From Terricaulis silvestris (lineage in GTDB: Bacteria > Pseudomonadota > Alphaproteobacteria > Caulobacterales > Aquidulcibacteraceae): a stretch of 64,000 nt of DNA. Below are positions 43,954-53,496 of the stretch, piece by piece (position 1 is the stretch's first letter; every line of letters starts with the position of its first letter). The DNA lies in assembly GCF_009792355.1 (NCBI RefSeq), contig NZ_CP047045.1, positions 1,886,501-1,950,500 on the forward strand, read 5' to 3'. A program made the position numbers and the translations under genes. The notes beneath the pieces are model-generated. The model saw nothing but the letters and a program-made list of their open reading frames with translations. It was not told where the DNA came from and did not search any database.

Positions 43954-44933
43954 GCTGCGGCTGCCAAGTCAGGCGCTTCGAACAGCGCGATCAACGCCTC
44001 GCGCACTTTGCGCGGGTCCTCCAGCATGCAGACTTGCTTGCGGGTCTCCCGCGCCGCTGCGCCGAAAACGGCGTCGATGCTCCAAGCAATGTGCTTGCGC
44101 GCGACGCGGACGCCATGCGCGCCGTCATAGAACGCGAGCGAATCTTCGTAGAGCGCCAGTAGGCTTCGCAGCAGCCGATCCGGCGCAGGCGCGCTGACTT
44201 CTCCGCCATCGCGCAGCGCGCGCTCGATCGCCGCCGGAAGCCAAGGCTTGCCTTGCGCCGCACGCCCAATCATTACGCCGGCCGCGCCCGAGAGCGTCAG
44301 CGCTTCGCGGGCGTCCGCTGCGGTGGCGATATCACCGTTTGCAATCACCGGAATGCTCACAGCGTCGACGGTCGGCTTGATCGCCGCCCAGTTCGCCGTC
44401 CCGCGAAAGAACTCCGCGCGCGTGCGGCCGTGGATCGTCAGCATGCGCACGCCGGCGTCTTCGGCGCGCTTTGCCAGTTCTGGTGCATTCAAGCTCGACG
44501 CATCCCATCCCAGTCGCATCTTCAGCGTCACTGGCAACCGCGTCGCGCCCACGGTCGCTTCAATCAAGCGCAGCGCATGATCTGGGTCGCGCATCAGCGC
44601 CGAACCGCAGAGTCCGCTCGTCACGCTCTTGGCGGGACAGCCCATGTTGATGTCGATGATGTCGGCGCCTGCGGCTTCCGCGAGCCGAGCGCCCTCAGCC
44701 ATCCAGCGCGTTTCACGTCCGGCGAGCTGGATCACAAGCGGCTTGATCACGCCGGCGCCAGCGGCGCGGCGCACCATGTCGATCCGCTCGCGTGCGAGCT
44801 GATCCGACGCCACCATCTCCGAGACGCAGTAGGCGCCGCCGAACGTTTTGACCTGGCGACGAAACGGGATGTCCGTCACCCCGGCCATCGGGGCGAGCGA
44901 GACAAGCGGCGGAATTTCGTTCACATCGAACAT
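43950..44933 (-). CDS. dusB: tRNA-dihydrouridine synthase DusB (NifR3)
   Basis: A 327-residue flavoprotein. The frame extends upstream to 45524, but MFDVNEIPPLVSLAPMAGVTD at 44933 is the natural start; the extension is antisense to ispDF. FMN-binding TIM-barrel marks are SLAPMAGVTDIPFR and GDIATAADAREAL; the catalytic Cys is in NMGCPAKSV. It reduces uridines in the tRNA D-loop. First gene of the ntr cluster and divergent from ispDF with 97 bases between. Confidence 0.95.
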   Translation of the reverse strand: MFDVNEIPPLVSLAPMAGVTDIPFRRQVKTFGGAYCVSEMVASDQLARERIDMVRRAAGAGVIKPLVIQLAGRETRWMAEGARLAEAAGADIIDINMGCPAKSVTSGLCGSALMRDPDHALRLIEATVGATRLPVTLKMRLGWDASSLNAPELAKRAEDAGVRMLTIHGRTRAEFFRGTANWAAIKPTVDAVSIPVIANGDIATAADAREALTLSGAAGVMIGRAAQGKPWLPAAIERALRDGGEVSAPAPDRLLRSLLALYEDSLAFYDGAHGVRVARKHIAWSIDAVFGAAARETRKQVCMLEDPRKVREALIALFEAPDLAAAA

Positions 44934-45030
44934 CGACGCCCCGTTTGACCTGGAGCTTAAGGCGCCTAAAAAGCGGGCGCCAAGGGTTTTATGCTGCGAT
45001 GCAACAAGTTCGCGCCGGTTTCCCCAATCC

Positions 45031-46170
45031 ATGAAGGCGGCGGCGCTCATTGTAGCGGCGGGCCGGGGCGAGCGGCTAGGCAGTGATACTCCTAAGCAAT
45101 ACAGGCGCTTACGTGGGCGCCCGGTGCTGTCATGGTCCGTGGAAGCAGTGGCTGCGGCGGGCATCGAACAAATCGTCATCGCGATCGCGCCCGAGCATGC
45201 CGAACTATGCCGCAACGCAACCAAGGGTGGGCCGGCGGTTCGCATCGTCGAAGGTGGCGCCAGCCGAACGGCGTCGGTGCGGGCGGGATTGGCGGCCATC
45301 GCGGACGCCGAGGCGATCCTTATCCACGACGCCGCCCGCCCGGGTCTCTCCCCTTCCACCGTCACCGCACTGCTCGCTGCGCTCGCTAGCGCCGACGGCG
45401 CCGCGCCGGCGCTGCCGGTCGCGGATTCACTCCGTCGCATCGATGCGGATCGGCGCGTGATTGGCGAAGTCGAACGCGACGGGCTGATGCGCGTGCAGAC
45501 GCCGCAAGCCTTCCGCGCCGACATGTTGCGTGCCGCTTACGCGGCGCTTGGCGATCAGGTCATGAGTGATGATCTCGCAGTCGTGCGCGCGGGTGGCGGA
45601 CGCTGCGTGCTCATCCTGGGCGATCCGCGCTTGATGAAGCTGACATACGCGGAGGACTTCGCTGTGCTGGATCGTTTGATGGGTGAGCGCGTCACCTGCG
45701 TTGGTAATGGCATCGACGCGCATCGCTTTGGGCCTGGCGAGTTTGTCACGCTCTGCGGCGTACGTATTCCGCATGACAAGGGCCTCGTTGGCCATTCCGA
45801 TGCCGACGCCGGTTGGCACGCGCTGGTTGACGCCATTCTCGGCGCGCTCGGCGAAGGCGATATCGGCGCGCACTTTCCGCCCAGCGATCCGCAATGGAAA
45901 GGCGCTGATAGCGAGCGTTTCCTCCGCCACGCCGTGCAGCTGGCGGACGCCGCAGGCGCGCGCATTCTCCACGTCGACGTCACGCTGATCTGCGAGAAGC
46001 CCAAGATCGGCCCGCACCGCGACGCGATGCGGCAGCGCACGGCTGCGGTGCTTGGTCTGCCACTTGAGCGCGTGAGCGTGAAGGCGACCACCACAGAGCG
46101 CATGGGCTTTCTCGGCCGCGAAGAAGGCCTTGCCGCTCAAGCTACCGCGACGCTCGATCGTCCGCTTTAG
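45031..46170 (+). CDS. ispDF: bifunctional IspD/IspF (MEP pathway)
   Basis: A 379-residue fusion. The N-terminal IspD half (residues 1-220) has LIVAAGRGERLG, TPKQY and the SRTASVRAGL segment, and makes CDP-ME from MEP. The C-terminal IspF half (about 225-379) starts VGNGIDAHRF, with the zinc ligands in GIDAHRF and LVGHSDADAGWHALVDAILGA, plus KATTTERMGFLGR; it cyclises CDP-ME2P. The ATG at 45031 fits the family start. The fusion, opposite dusB, is characteristic of alphaproteobacteria. Its stop overlaps the convergent gene by four bases. Confidence 0.97.
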   Translation: MKAAALIVAAGRGERLGSDTPKQYRRLRGRPVLSWSVEAVAAAGIEQIVIAIAPEHAELCRNATKGGPAVRIVEGGASRTASVRAGLAAIADAEAILIHDAARPGLSPSTVTALLAALASADGAAPALPVADSLRRIDADRRVIGEVERDGLMRVQTPQAFRADMLRAAYAALGDQVMSDDLAVVRAGGGRCVLILGDPRLMKLTYAEDFAVLDRLMGERVTCVGNGIDAHRFGPGEFVTLCGVRIPHDKGLVGHSDADAGWHALVDAILGALGEGDIGAHFPPSDPQWKGADSERFLRHAVQLADAAGARILHVDVTLICEKPKIGPHRDAMRQRTAAVLGLPLERVSVKATTTERMGFLGREEGLAAQATATLDRPL

Positions 46171-48887
46171 GGCGCGGCCGGCGCCGTCTGTTCTGGCGCG
46201 GCCGCCGCCGGCTGCTCTTCCTGGATTGGCACGCCCGGGCATCCGGGCGATTGCCAAATTCGGCACTCTTCAACCGAACGCCCACGATCGCCGATCGGCA
46301 GGCCCTCCCACAGCGCGCGCGGCATGTTGATATAGTCGTCGGTCCAGGGGCGTCCAGGCGGCGCCTGGAAGTCGCGCCAATCGCCGCTTGGCAGCGCCAA
46401 TGTCGAGAGCACCATCGGGTCGCGCGCGACAATCATCACGCTCGCGGCAAGACCGCCATAGAACGACACGTAAGGCTGCTCGAAGCGGTCACTCAGCCTG
46501 TAGAGCGTCGGCGCGTGAAGCGACGCCGCCACGCGCGCGGCTTCCGACACCAACGCCAGATTGCGGTTCGAGAGGTGGAGCACAACGATGCCCGTCGGCT
46601 TCACCTTGCGCAGATAGAGCGCAATTGCTTCGCGTGTCAGCAGATGCGCCGGGATTGCGTCGGATGAGAATGCATCGACGACGATGACGTCATAAGCCGC
46701 ATCCGGCTCCTCCGCGATCTGCAGACGCGCATCGCCTAGCTCCACACGCGCGTGAGGCTGACATTCCGGCACATAGGTGAAGTCGCCACCAGGCATCGCC
46801 GACAAGCGCACCACGGCGGGGTCGATCTCGAAGATCGTCAGCGTGTCGCTCTCACGCATCAAGCACGCAGTAGAGCCGGCGCCGAGGCCGATCAGCGCCA
46901 GGCTCGACGGTTCATTCGTGCTCAGGCCCGCGACAATGGCTTCGCCCAGCGCCGTGCGCGGATTGTAGTAGGTCAGCGGTTGGCGCGTGAGACCTGGTGC
47001 GGCGATTTGCGCGCCGTGGATCGTGGTGCCATGCATCAGAATACGCACCGGCGGCACGCGTGGATCTTCGCTGTCAGTGATTTCACGCGTCCTCAGCACG
47101 CCGAAGAAGCTGCGTTCTTGCGTAATGATGCGCCCGTTGCGGGCGTCGTCGAGAAAGATCATCACGAACGCAATCAGCACGATCGAGGCGAGCACGTAGG
47201 GCGCGCCGCGATTGAGGAAGATCGCGAGGCCGCAAAACAAGAGCCCGACGATGATGAGCGCTTGGGGGCTGTCCATTTTGGCGCCCAGGAGAATGAGCAT
47301 CAGCAGCAGAATGGCGCTGGGCATCGCAGCGCCCAGCGCGAAATCGCCAATGCGCCTGCCGTCACGCCGCGGCTGGATGGTGCCGTGAACGGCAAAGACG
47401 ATGATCATGAAGCTGGTGATCGTGAGCAGGATGCCCCACGGCGAGACGAAATCGAGCTGCGGGCTTCCCTCCACCACTGTGCGCGAGATCGCGGTTTCGA
47501 CGTTGAACGCGATCCAGATCACCACGGCGGCGTGGGCGACGCCTGTGCCAAGAAAGCCGTACCGATAGAGCGCCGGCTTCTCGTCGTCGCTCCAGCCGGC
47601 GGCGATCATCGCCGCTGCGGCGCCGAGAGCGCCGATGATGAGCACGGTCTCCAACGGGTTCTGCGTCATCAGCAGCACTGCCATCACACCCATCGTCACC
47701 GCCGCCGCGAACGACGCGTCGCTGAGGCGCGGCATGTCCGAGTCAACACGCGGCCGGAACAGGCAAGCGGCGGCCATCGCCAGCGGGAATTCGTAGACGT
47801 TGTTGAAGATGAGCGGCGCGACGAACGCCGCGAAAGCGCCGCCGATGACGCCGCCCAACGAGACGTAGAGATAGAACTCCGTCAGCCGATCGGCGCTCGG
47901 GCGCGAACGCGAAAGCGCCAAATGGCAAATCAACGCGCTGAAGAAGAAGCCGGCGAGGATAAGCGAAATCGAAAATATCCAATTTCCGGAGGCGAAGTAC
48001 ATCGCCACCATGCAGGCAAGCGCCAATGGATGGACCAGCAGCGTCCCTGCATCCATCCGCTCGCTGCCCTTCATGAAAGCGAGCACGAACGTGGCCAGAT
48101 AGAGCGCGAGCGGGATCACCCATAGCATTGGCGCTGAAGCAACGTCGGTGGAGATGTGCAGCGTCACACCGAGCGAGAGCGCCGATGGCACCGCGGCTGC
48201 GGCGATCCAGTAGCCGCGTTCGCGCCATGTCGGCGCTGGGGCCGTGTGTTCGAGCGGCTTGGGGTCGGGCCCGTGCGCTGAGATCGCAATGGCCGCCGCG
48301 ACGATGATCAGCGCGCCGACGCCGATGTACGCCGCGGTCCAAGCTACACTCTGCGCTTGGGCGCCGAGCAGCGGCTCAATCAGGATCGGGTACGCGAGCA
48401 GCCCGCCGAAGCTGCCGAGATTGCTGGCTGCATAGAGATAGTAGGGATCGCCCGCGTCTTCGCGGCCAGTGCGGGCGAACCAGGATTGCAGCAGCGGCGC
48501 TGTTGCGGAGGCCGCCGCGAACGGCGCGCCGACTGAGAGCGTAAGCACACCGAGCAACCACATCGCCGGGTGCTCGGAGTCCGGTGGGCCGATCGCGGTG
48601 CTGACATGGATCGGCAGCACAAACCACGCGCCCGCCAACACCACCACGTGAATGGCCGCCTGCACGCGCAGGTCAGTCACGCGCTGTAACAGGTGCGCGT
48701 AGAGATAGCCGACCAGCAGCGCGCCCTGGAAGAACGCCATCGAGGCGTTCCAGACTTGTGGGCTGCCGCCCAACAGCGGCGTGACCATGCGGCCGAACAG
48801 CGGCTGCAGCACGAAGATGAGGGCGGCGCTGGAGAACAGCGCCAGCGCAAATACGGGCGCTGCGGCGCGGCGCGCTAAGGCTTGCAT
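46167..48887 (-). CDS. large membrane protein fused to a spermidine-synthase-like domain
   Basis: A 906-residue protein; the ATG at 48887 follows GGGGAGAG. The first 600 residues hold about fifteen to twenty TM helices (for example FALALFSSAALIFVLQPLFGRMV, LWVIPLALYLATFVLAFM, SAILLLMLILLGAKM). The C-terminal 270 residues are a Rossmann methyltransferase-like domain: IGLGAGSTACL, IFEIDPAVVRL, DVIVVDAFSSDAIPAHLLT and VVLHLSNRNL. The family is the fused MFS/spermidine synthase group. The aminopropyl-transfer residues are not clearly conserved, so true polyamine synthesis is doubtful. Confidence 0.88.
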   Translation of the reverse strand: MQALARRAAAPVFALALFSSAALIFVLQPLFGRMVTPLLGGSPQVWNASMAFFQGALLVGYLYAHLLQRVTDLRVQAAIHVVVLAGAWFVLPIHVSTAIGPPDSEHPAMWLLGVLTLSVGAPFAAASATAPLLQSWFARTGREDAGDPYYLYAASNLGSFGGLLAYPILIEPLLGAQAQSVAWTAAYIGVGALIIVAAAIAISAHGPDPKPLEHTAPAPTWRERGYWIAAAAVPSALSLGVTLHISTDVASAPMLWVIPLALYLATFVLAFMKGSERMDAGTLLVHPLALACMVAMYFASGNWIFSISLILAGFFFSALICHLALSRSRPSADRLTEFYLYVSLGGVIGGAFAAFVAPLIFNNVYEFPLAMAAACLFRPRVDSDMPRLSDASFAAAVTMGVMAVLLMTQNPLETVLIIGALGAAAAMIAAGWSDDEKPALYRYGFLGTGVAHAAVVIWIAFNVETAISRTVVEGSPQLDFVSPWGILLTITSFMIIVFAVHGTIQPRRDGRRIGDFALGAAMPSAILLLMLILLGAKMDSPQALIIVGLLFCGLAIFLNRGAPYVLASIVLIAFVMIFLDDARNGRIITQERSFFGVLRTREITDSEDPRVPPVRILMHGTTIHGAQIAAPGLTRQPLTYYNPRTALGEAIVAGLSTNEPSSLALIGLGAGSTACLMRESDTLTIFEIDPAVVRLSAMPGGDFTYVPECQPHARVELGDARLQIAEEPDAAYDVIVVDAFSSDAIPAHLLTREAIALYLRKVKPTGIVVLHLSNRNLALVSEAARVAASLHAPTLYRLSDRFEQPYVSFYGGLAASVMIVARDPMVLSTLALPSGDWRDFQAPPGRPWTDDYINMPRALWEGLPIGDRGRSVEECRIWQSPGCPGVPIQEEQPAAAAPEQTAPAAP

Positions 48888-48975
48888 GCTCTCTCCCCTC
48901 GGTCCGGCCCGGTCTGCCATTGGCTTCGATTCAGGGGAATGGACTTTTTCCAGCTGCGCGCGTTATCGCTGAACC

Positions 48976-49467
48976 ATGGTTTCGCTTCCGAACTACGACG
49001 CAGCAAGCGCCTTTCTCGACGACGCGAAGGCGCGTGGGCTCTCCGTTGCGACGGCCGAGAGCTGCACCGGTGGATTGATCGCGGCGTCGCTTGCGGCAGT
49101 TCCCGGTGCTTCGGCGGCGCTGGAGCGCGGGTTCGTCACCTATTCGGACGAGGCCAAGACCGAGATGCTGGGCGTGCCGGCAGCGCTGATCGATGCGCAT
49201 GGCGCGGTGAGCCGAGAGGTGGCGCTGGCGATGGCCGAGGGCGCTTTGGCGTACAGCCGCGCCAACATCGCTGTGGCGGTGACCGGCGTCGCCGGGCCTG
49301 ATGGCGGTAGCGACGTCAAGCCTGTCGGCCTGGTGCACATCGCTGCGGCGCGGCGAGGCGGCGAGACGCTACATGAGGAGAAGCGTTACGGCGATCTCGG
49401 GCGCCACGAAATCCAAGCGCAGACCGTGCTTGATGCGTTGGGGCTGCTACGCCGGCTGTTGGACTAG
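48976..49467 (+). CDS. pncC: CinA-like nicotinamide-nucleotide amidohydrolase PncC
   Basis: A 163-residue stand-alone CinA C-terminal domain: LSVATAESCTGGLIAASLAAVPG (catalytic Ser in AESCTGG), GFVTYSDEAKTEMLGV, and VAVTGVAGPDGGSDVKPVGLVHIA. It deamidates nicotinamide mononucleotide to nicotinate mononucleotide in NAD salvage. The N-terminal MoaB-like CinA domain is absent, as in E. coli YgaD. It is divergent from the large membrane gene and overlaps the convergent COQ10-like gene by 21 bases. Confidence 0.93.
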   Translation: MVSLPNYDAASAFLDDAKARGLSVATAESCTGGLIAASLAAVPGASAALERGFVTYSDEAKTEMLGVPAALIDAHGAVSREVALAMAEGALAYSRANIAVAVTGVAGPDGGSDVKPVGLVHIAAARRGGETLHEEKRYGDLGRHEIQAQTVLDALGLLRRLLD

Positions 49468-49911
49468 CCGGCGGCGCGCTTCGTTTTCGAACGCGTTCAT
49501 GATGCGGCCGGCGAGCTTGTCTTTGTTGGCGGAGATCGCAGCTTGCAGCACCGGGTTCTTGAACTCGTAGGCGATCCAGTAGCGAACGTGCGCGCCCGTC
49601 TCGTGCGGCTTGAACCACCAGCGGTTCTGTAGCGCGTGCAGCGGGCCTTTGACCAGCGCGACTTCCACTTCGCCTTTGTCCGGTTCGCAGCGCACGGCGG
49701 TTGAGAACGTCACCTTGATCGCCTGCCAGCCGACATTGGCTTCCGCCACGCCCTTCCAACCGCCGTCTGGCAGTTTCTCTTCTTTCGTGATGCGCATGCT
49801 CTGCAAGAACGGCACGAATTGGGGATAGACGCGGACATCGCCGACGAGGCGGCACAGATCATCGGGCGCGTACGGTAGGATGCGCGCGGCTTCGATGATG
49901 GTGCGGGCCAT
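49447..49911 (-). CDS. COQ10/RatA family START-domain protein
   Basis: A 154-residue polyketide-cyclase/START fold protein, starting MARTIIEAARILPYAPDDLCRLVGDVRVYPQFVPF; the alternative ATG at 49971 lies inside lipA. The VKGPLHALQNRWWFKPHE and IAYEFKNPVLQAAI blocks match coenzyme Q-binding COQ10 homologues and E. coli RatA. In alphaproteobacteria with ubiquinone the COQ10 role is more likely than the toxin role. The start is one base beyond the lipA stop, so they are cotranscribed. Confidence 0.88.
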   Translation of the reverse strand: MARTIIEAARILPYAPDDLCRLVGDVRVYPQFVPFLQSMRITKEEKLPDGGWKGVAEANVGWQAIKVTFSTAVRCEPDKGEVEVALVKGPLHALQNRWWFKPHETGAHVRYWIAYEFKNPVLQAAISANKDKLAGRIMNAFENEARRRLVQQPA

Positions 49912-49912
49912 G

Positions 49913-50878
49913 TTAGGCTTGCGTTTGCGCCAGGCGCGCGGCTTTGAGACGCGCGAAGTCTTCGCCGGCATGGTGCGAGGAGCGCGTTAGCGGGCTGGCG
50001 GATACCATCAAGAAGCCCTTGGCGTAGGCGATGGTTTCGAGCGCTTTGAACTCCTCCGGCGTCCAGAAGCGGTCGATGGCGGCGTGCTTCTTGGTCGGCT
50101 GCAGGTATTGGCCGATGGTGAGGAAATCGACGCCGGCGACGCGGAGATCGTCCATCACCTGCAACACTTCGTCCTTGGCTTCGCCAAGACCGACCATGAG
50201 GCCGCTCTTTGTGAACTGGGTCGGATCGCGCTGCTTCACGGAGTCGAGCAAGCGCAGCGATTGGTAGTAACGCGCGCCGGGGCGGATCGAGTGGTAGAGC
50301 CGCGGTACGGTTTCGAGATTGTGGTTGAACACATCGGGCTTCGCATCGATGACGCGGTCGGCCGCGCCTGGCTTGCGCAGAAAGTCAGGCGTTAGAATCT
50401 CAATTGTTGTGTCCGGCGCAGAGCGGCGGATGGCTTCGATGGTGCGCACGAAGTGATCGGCGCCGCCGTCGTCGAGATCATCGCGATCGACGCTGGTGAC
50501 GACGACGTGCTTCAGGCCCATCTGCGCTGTGGCGTAGGCGACGTTGTCGGGCTCATTCTGATCGAGCGGCAGCGGTTTGCCCGTCGCCACGTTGCAGAAG
50601 CTGCAAGCGCGCGTGCAGATGCCGCCGAGGATCATGAAGGTGGCGTGCTTTTGGCTCCAGCATTCGCCGATATTGGGGCAGCCGGCTTCTTCGCAGACGG
50701 TGTGAAGCTTTAGCTCGCGCACTAGCTCCTTGGTTTGGTGGTAGCCGAGGCTTGTCGGCGCCTTGACCCGGATCCAGTCTGGCTTCCGAGGACTAGGCGA
50801 ATCCGGCCGGCCCTCCTTTTCAGGGTGGCGGGGGCGGCTCTTCTCCCCTTCCTGGCGCAAATCAATCAGCGTCGGCAC
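49913..50878 (-). CDS. lipA: lipoyl synthase
   Basis: A 321-residue radical SAM enzyme starting at a GTG. The auxiliary cluster cysteines lie in [12 protein letters not shown], the radical SAM cysteines in CTRACSFC, and the conserved Ser ligand in the C-terminal RSSHHAG. It inserts two sulfurs into protein-bound octanoyl groups, so it activates the lipoyl domains of PdhB and PdhC encoded about 8-12 kb further on. Divergent from the acyl-CoA synthetase gene. Confidence 0.97.
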   Translation of the reverse strand: MPTLIDLRQEGEKSRPRHPEKEGRPDSPSPRKPDWIRVKAPTSLGYHQTKELVRELKLHTVCEEAGCPNIGECWSQKHATFMILGGICTRACSFCNVATGKPLPLDQNEPDNVAYATAQMGLKHVVVTSVDRDDLDDGGADHFVRTIEAIRRSAPDTTIEILTPDFLRKPGAADRVIDAKPDVFNHNLETVPRLYHSIRPGARYYQSLRLLDSVKQRDPTQFTKSGLMVGLGEAKDEVLQVMDDLRVAGVDFLTIGQYLQPTKKHAAIDRFWTPEEFKALETIAYAKGFLMVSASPLTRSSHHAGEDFARLKAARLAQTQA

Positions 50879-51082
50879 GGACTGAACATGACCCTCCCGG
50901 CCTTATCCCGCAACGTCCAGACCTGGATGGCGCCCTTGCGGCTTCAACGGGTTAATGGCGCCTTCACTTGCCCAGCCTTAATTGCCCCGCTAGTTTCTGT
51001 TACAGCCGTGAAACAATAATCACGGGTTGAGCGTCTCCTCCGTAGGACGCTTAGGGCGGATCAGTTCGGAGGCTTAAGTCTC
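50879..51082. promoter_or_regulatory. divergent promoter region of lipA and the acyl-CoA synthetase gene
   Basis: A 204-base gap between divergent genes. It contains an AGCGTC/GACGCT hairpin (51030-51051) near the synthetase start, and no reading frame worth annotating. No -35/-10 pair can be assigned with confidence. Confidence 0.35.
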
Positions 51083-52651
51083 ATGGCGCATCGACCGTTC
51101 GAGCTTGCGCGCACCCGCGTCACCTTGTTCGAAGCTCTGCTCAGGGCCCGCGACCAGCGCGGCGGCAAGTATCCCATTCTCGAAGATCACGAGCGCAAGG
51201 TGCTGTCGTATGACGACCTCGTGCGCGCGGCGTTCGCGTTGGGCGGCAAGCTCGATCTGCAGATCAAGAAGAACGAGACCGCTGGCGTGATGCTGCCGAC
51301 AGGCGCGGGCGCCGTGGTGACATTCTTTGCCCTGCACGCGATCGGCCGAACGCCGGCGATGCTCAACTTCACCGCTGGCGCGATGAATTTGAAGTCCGCG
51401 TGCGAAGCGGCGAATGTGAAAAAGATTCTGACCTCGCGGCTCTTCGTGAAGAAGGCCGGACTCGAAGAGCTCGCCGCCGAACTTTCGAAATTCGCGACGC
51501 TGATTTACCTCGAAGACATCCGCAAATCGATCGACTTCGGTGACAAGCTGATTGCCCTTACCAAAGGCTCGTTCCCGCGCGTGTTCGCGGCCAAGGGCAG
51601 CCCGGACGATACGGCGGTCATTCTCTTTACGTCGGGCTCCTACGGCACGCCGAAGGGCGCGGTGCTGTCGCACGCCAATCTCGTGTCGAACGTCGAGCAA
51701 GGCTACGCGCACGTGCCGTTCGAGCCGGATTGGAGCTTCTTCTCGCCGCTGCCGATGTTCCATTGTTTCGGCTTGCTGGGCGGCGTGCTGTTGCCGCTCT
51801 TCACCGGCCACAAGACTTTCCTCTTCCCCTCCCCCCTGGCTGTGAAAGAGATTCCGAAGCTGATCAAAGACACCGGCGCCAACGTCTTCTTCGCCACCGA
51901 CACGTTCGCGCAGCAATATGCGCGCAACGCCGACGACGAAGACATGAAGGGCATCCGCCTCATGGTGCTGGGCGCCGAGCGCGTGCGGCCTGAGACGCGC
52001 GAGATGTATCAGAAGCGCTTCGGCGTTGAGTTGCTCGAAGGCTATGGCGCCACCGAAGCGTCGCCGCTGATTTCTGTGAACGTGCCAGCGCGCAATCGTC
52101 ATGGCACGGTAGGCCAGTTCGTGCCGGACCTGGAGTGGAAGCTTGAGCCGGTGCCGGGCATCGAAGGCGGGCAAAAGCTTTATGTGCGCGGCCCGAACGT
52201 GATGCGCGGCTATCTCGATCCGACCAAGCCGTTCGGCATCGATCTTTTGCCGCAAGGTTGGCACGACACGGGCGACGTCGTTGACGTCGATGCCGAGGGC
52301 TACATCCGCATTCTTGGCCGCGTGAAGCGTTTCGCCAAGGTCGGCGGCGAGATGGTGTCGCTGAACGCCGTCGAGAGCTATGCGCAGCAAGTGTGGCCGG
52401 GCGCGACGCATGCGGCGATCGCGATGCCCGACTCGCGCAAGGGCGAACGCATCATGCTCTTCACCAGCCAACAGGACGCTGAATCGAGCGCATTCACGGC
52501 GTGGTGCAGGGCCAATGGCGTGGCCGACATCGCGGTGCCGAAGAAGATCGTGCCCGTGGAAGAAATTCCGCTGCTCGGCACCGGCAAGACCGATTACGTC
52601 GCGCTTGGGCGTTTGGCGGCGGACTTGGTGGCGCAGGCCGAGGCGGCTTGA
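51083..52651 (+). CDS. acyl-CoA/acyl-ACP synthetase (AMP-binding enzyme, Aas C-terminal-like)
   Basis: A 522-residue ANL-superfamily ligase. Motifs: ATP-binding loop ILFTSGSYGTPKG, the LPMFHCFGLLGG block, GYGATEASPLIS, the HDTGDVVDVD hinge-proximal motif, GRVKRFAKVGGEM, and the catalytic Lys in GTGKTDYVAL. The closest type I recognise is the acyl-ACP synthetase half of Aas, used to reactivate fatty acids or lysophospholipid acyl groups. No acyltransferase domain is present. Its TTGA junction couples it to a small lipoprotein gene. Confidence 0.9.
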   Translation: MAHRPFELARTRVTLFEALLRARDQRGGKYPILEDHERKVLSYDDLVRAAFALGGKLDLQIKKNETAGVMLPTGAGAVVTFFALHAIGRTPAMLNFTAGAMNLKSACEAANVKKILTSRLFVKKAGLEELAAELSKFATLIYLEDIRKSIDFGDKLIALTKGSFPRVFAAKGSPDDTAVILFTSGSYGTPKGAVLSHANLVSNVEQGYAHVPFEPDWSFFSPLPMFHCFGLLGGVLLPLFTGHKTFLFPSPLAVKEIPKLIKDTGANVFFATDTFAQQYARNADDEDMKGIRLMVLGAERVRPETREMYQKRFGVELLEGYGATEASPLISVNVPARNRHGTVGQFVPDLEWKLEPVPGIEGGQKLYVRGPNVMRGYLDPTKPFGIDLLPQGWHDTGDVVDVDAEGYIRILGRVKRFAKVGGEMVSLNAVESYAQQVWPGATHAAIAMPDSRKGERIMLFTSQQDAESSAFTAWCRANGVADIAVPKKIVPVEEIPLLGTGKTDYVALGRLAADLVAQAEAA

Positions 52652-53010
52652 GGCGCCACGCCGTTGCGGGACTTCTAGCGTTCGTCGGTGTTTCGGCGTG
52701 CGCTACATCGGCCAACGATCCGATTGTTGGGTGCTGGGAACGCGAAGCCGATGAAGGCAGTGTTGCGCTGATCCTCGACGGCGACGGTAACGGCGAATTC
52801 AGACTGAGCGACGAGGCCAGCGAATGGCCGGTCAGTTTCGTCTTTCCTCGCGTCCGTTGGAATCGAAGCGCCGACGGCTATGTGCTGCGCTACAGCGAAA
52901 CATCGCTGCAACGGGCGCACGTACACCTCGCAAGTATCGAACAGTCTCAGCTTTTGATCGGCGCTCAATCTGAACGTTACGTCCGCTCCGACGGCAATGC
53001 GTGCCGATAA
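52648..53010 (+). CDS. small putative lipoprotein of unknown function
   Basis: A 120-residue frame with a TTG start overlapping the previous stop (TTGA) and GAGG upstream. MRRHAVAGLLAFVGVSAC is a lipoprotein signal with a VSAC lipobox (Cys18). The mature part has GCWEREADEGSVALILDGDGNGEFRLSDE, a pattern like small secreted beta-barrel proteins that measure or bind ligands; no family named. The opposite-strand frame here is only the out-of-phase tail of a frameshifted gene. Confidence 0.65.
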   Translation: MRRHAVAGLLAFVGVSACATSANDPIVGCWEREADEGSVALILDGDGNGEFRLSDEASEWPVSFVFPRVRWNRSADGYVLRYSETSLQRAHVHLASIEQSQLLIGAQSERYVRSDGNACR

Positions 53011-53018
53011 CTGCGGTC

Positions 53019-53496
53019 TCAATCGCGGCCGTCTATCGTCATCGTGCCGTCGGCACGTGAGCATGTGACAGTCCAGGTTGCTGTCCAGAAATTTGAAGCG
53101 CGCGACGCGGCGTTCGGCGGTGTCTTCGATGATTGCCGCCGGCTGACCGAGGCTGGTTGCGGTGCTGGCGATGGTCTCCAGACACGATTCAAATGGTACG
53201 GACTGTACCATGGGTGCGTTCGGGTCGGCGCTTGCGGCTGGATCGCCTTGGAACGTGGCCGCGTACTCGGAGGCTTCCGATACGGTTGGTGAGGACGGCT
53301 GCGGTTGTTGCGCCGGCATCTCAGGCAACGAGAACTCGGGAAGACTGAATTCCGGCATCCGCCAATTGCCAAGCGCTCCACTATTTGGTCCCGTCGTCAG
53401 AACGACAATGGCGGCGACGATCACGATGAGTGCTGCACGGCCCGGCCAGCGCGGCGGTTCGTCGGCTTCATGCGTGGGTTCGGGCCATTGGCTCAT
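53019..53496 (-). pseudogene. single-TM periplasmic protein gene with a +1 frameshift near its 3' end
   Basis: From the ATG at 53496 the product begins MSQWPEPTHEADEPPRW, with a TM helix (AALIVIVAAIVVLTT), then a PEFSLPEFSLPE repeat and a soluble part (SVPFESCLETIASTATSLG, AERRVARFKFLDSNLD). The frame then runs on for 130 unlikely residues. Removing one base at 53070 gives the natural ending DVTCSRADGTMTIDGRD with a stop at 53019. So either the gene is slightly broken or the sequence has an indel. Its start overlaps the RidA-like stop by four bases. Confidence 0.6.

Noticed and set aside
46752-48125. 457-residue plus-strand open frame inside the membrane/spermidine-synthase-like gene
   Set aside because: It is a charged, low-information complement of TM-coding sequence.
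52675-53018. C-terminal extension of the minus-strand single-TM gene
   Set aside because: Out-of-phase continuation after a one-base shift; it overlaps a coupled lipoprotein gene on the plus strand.
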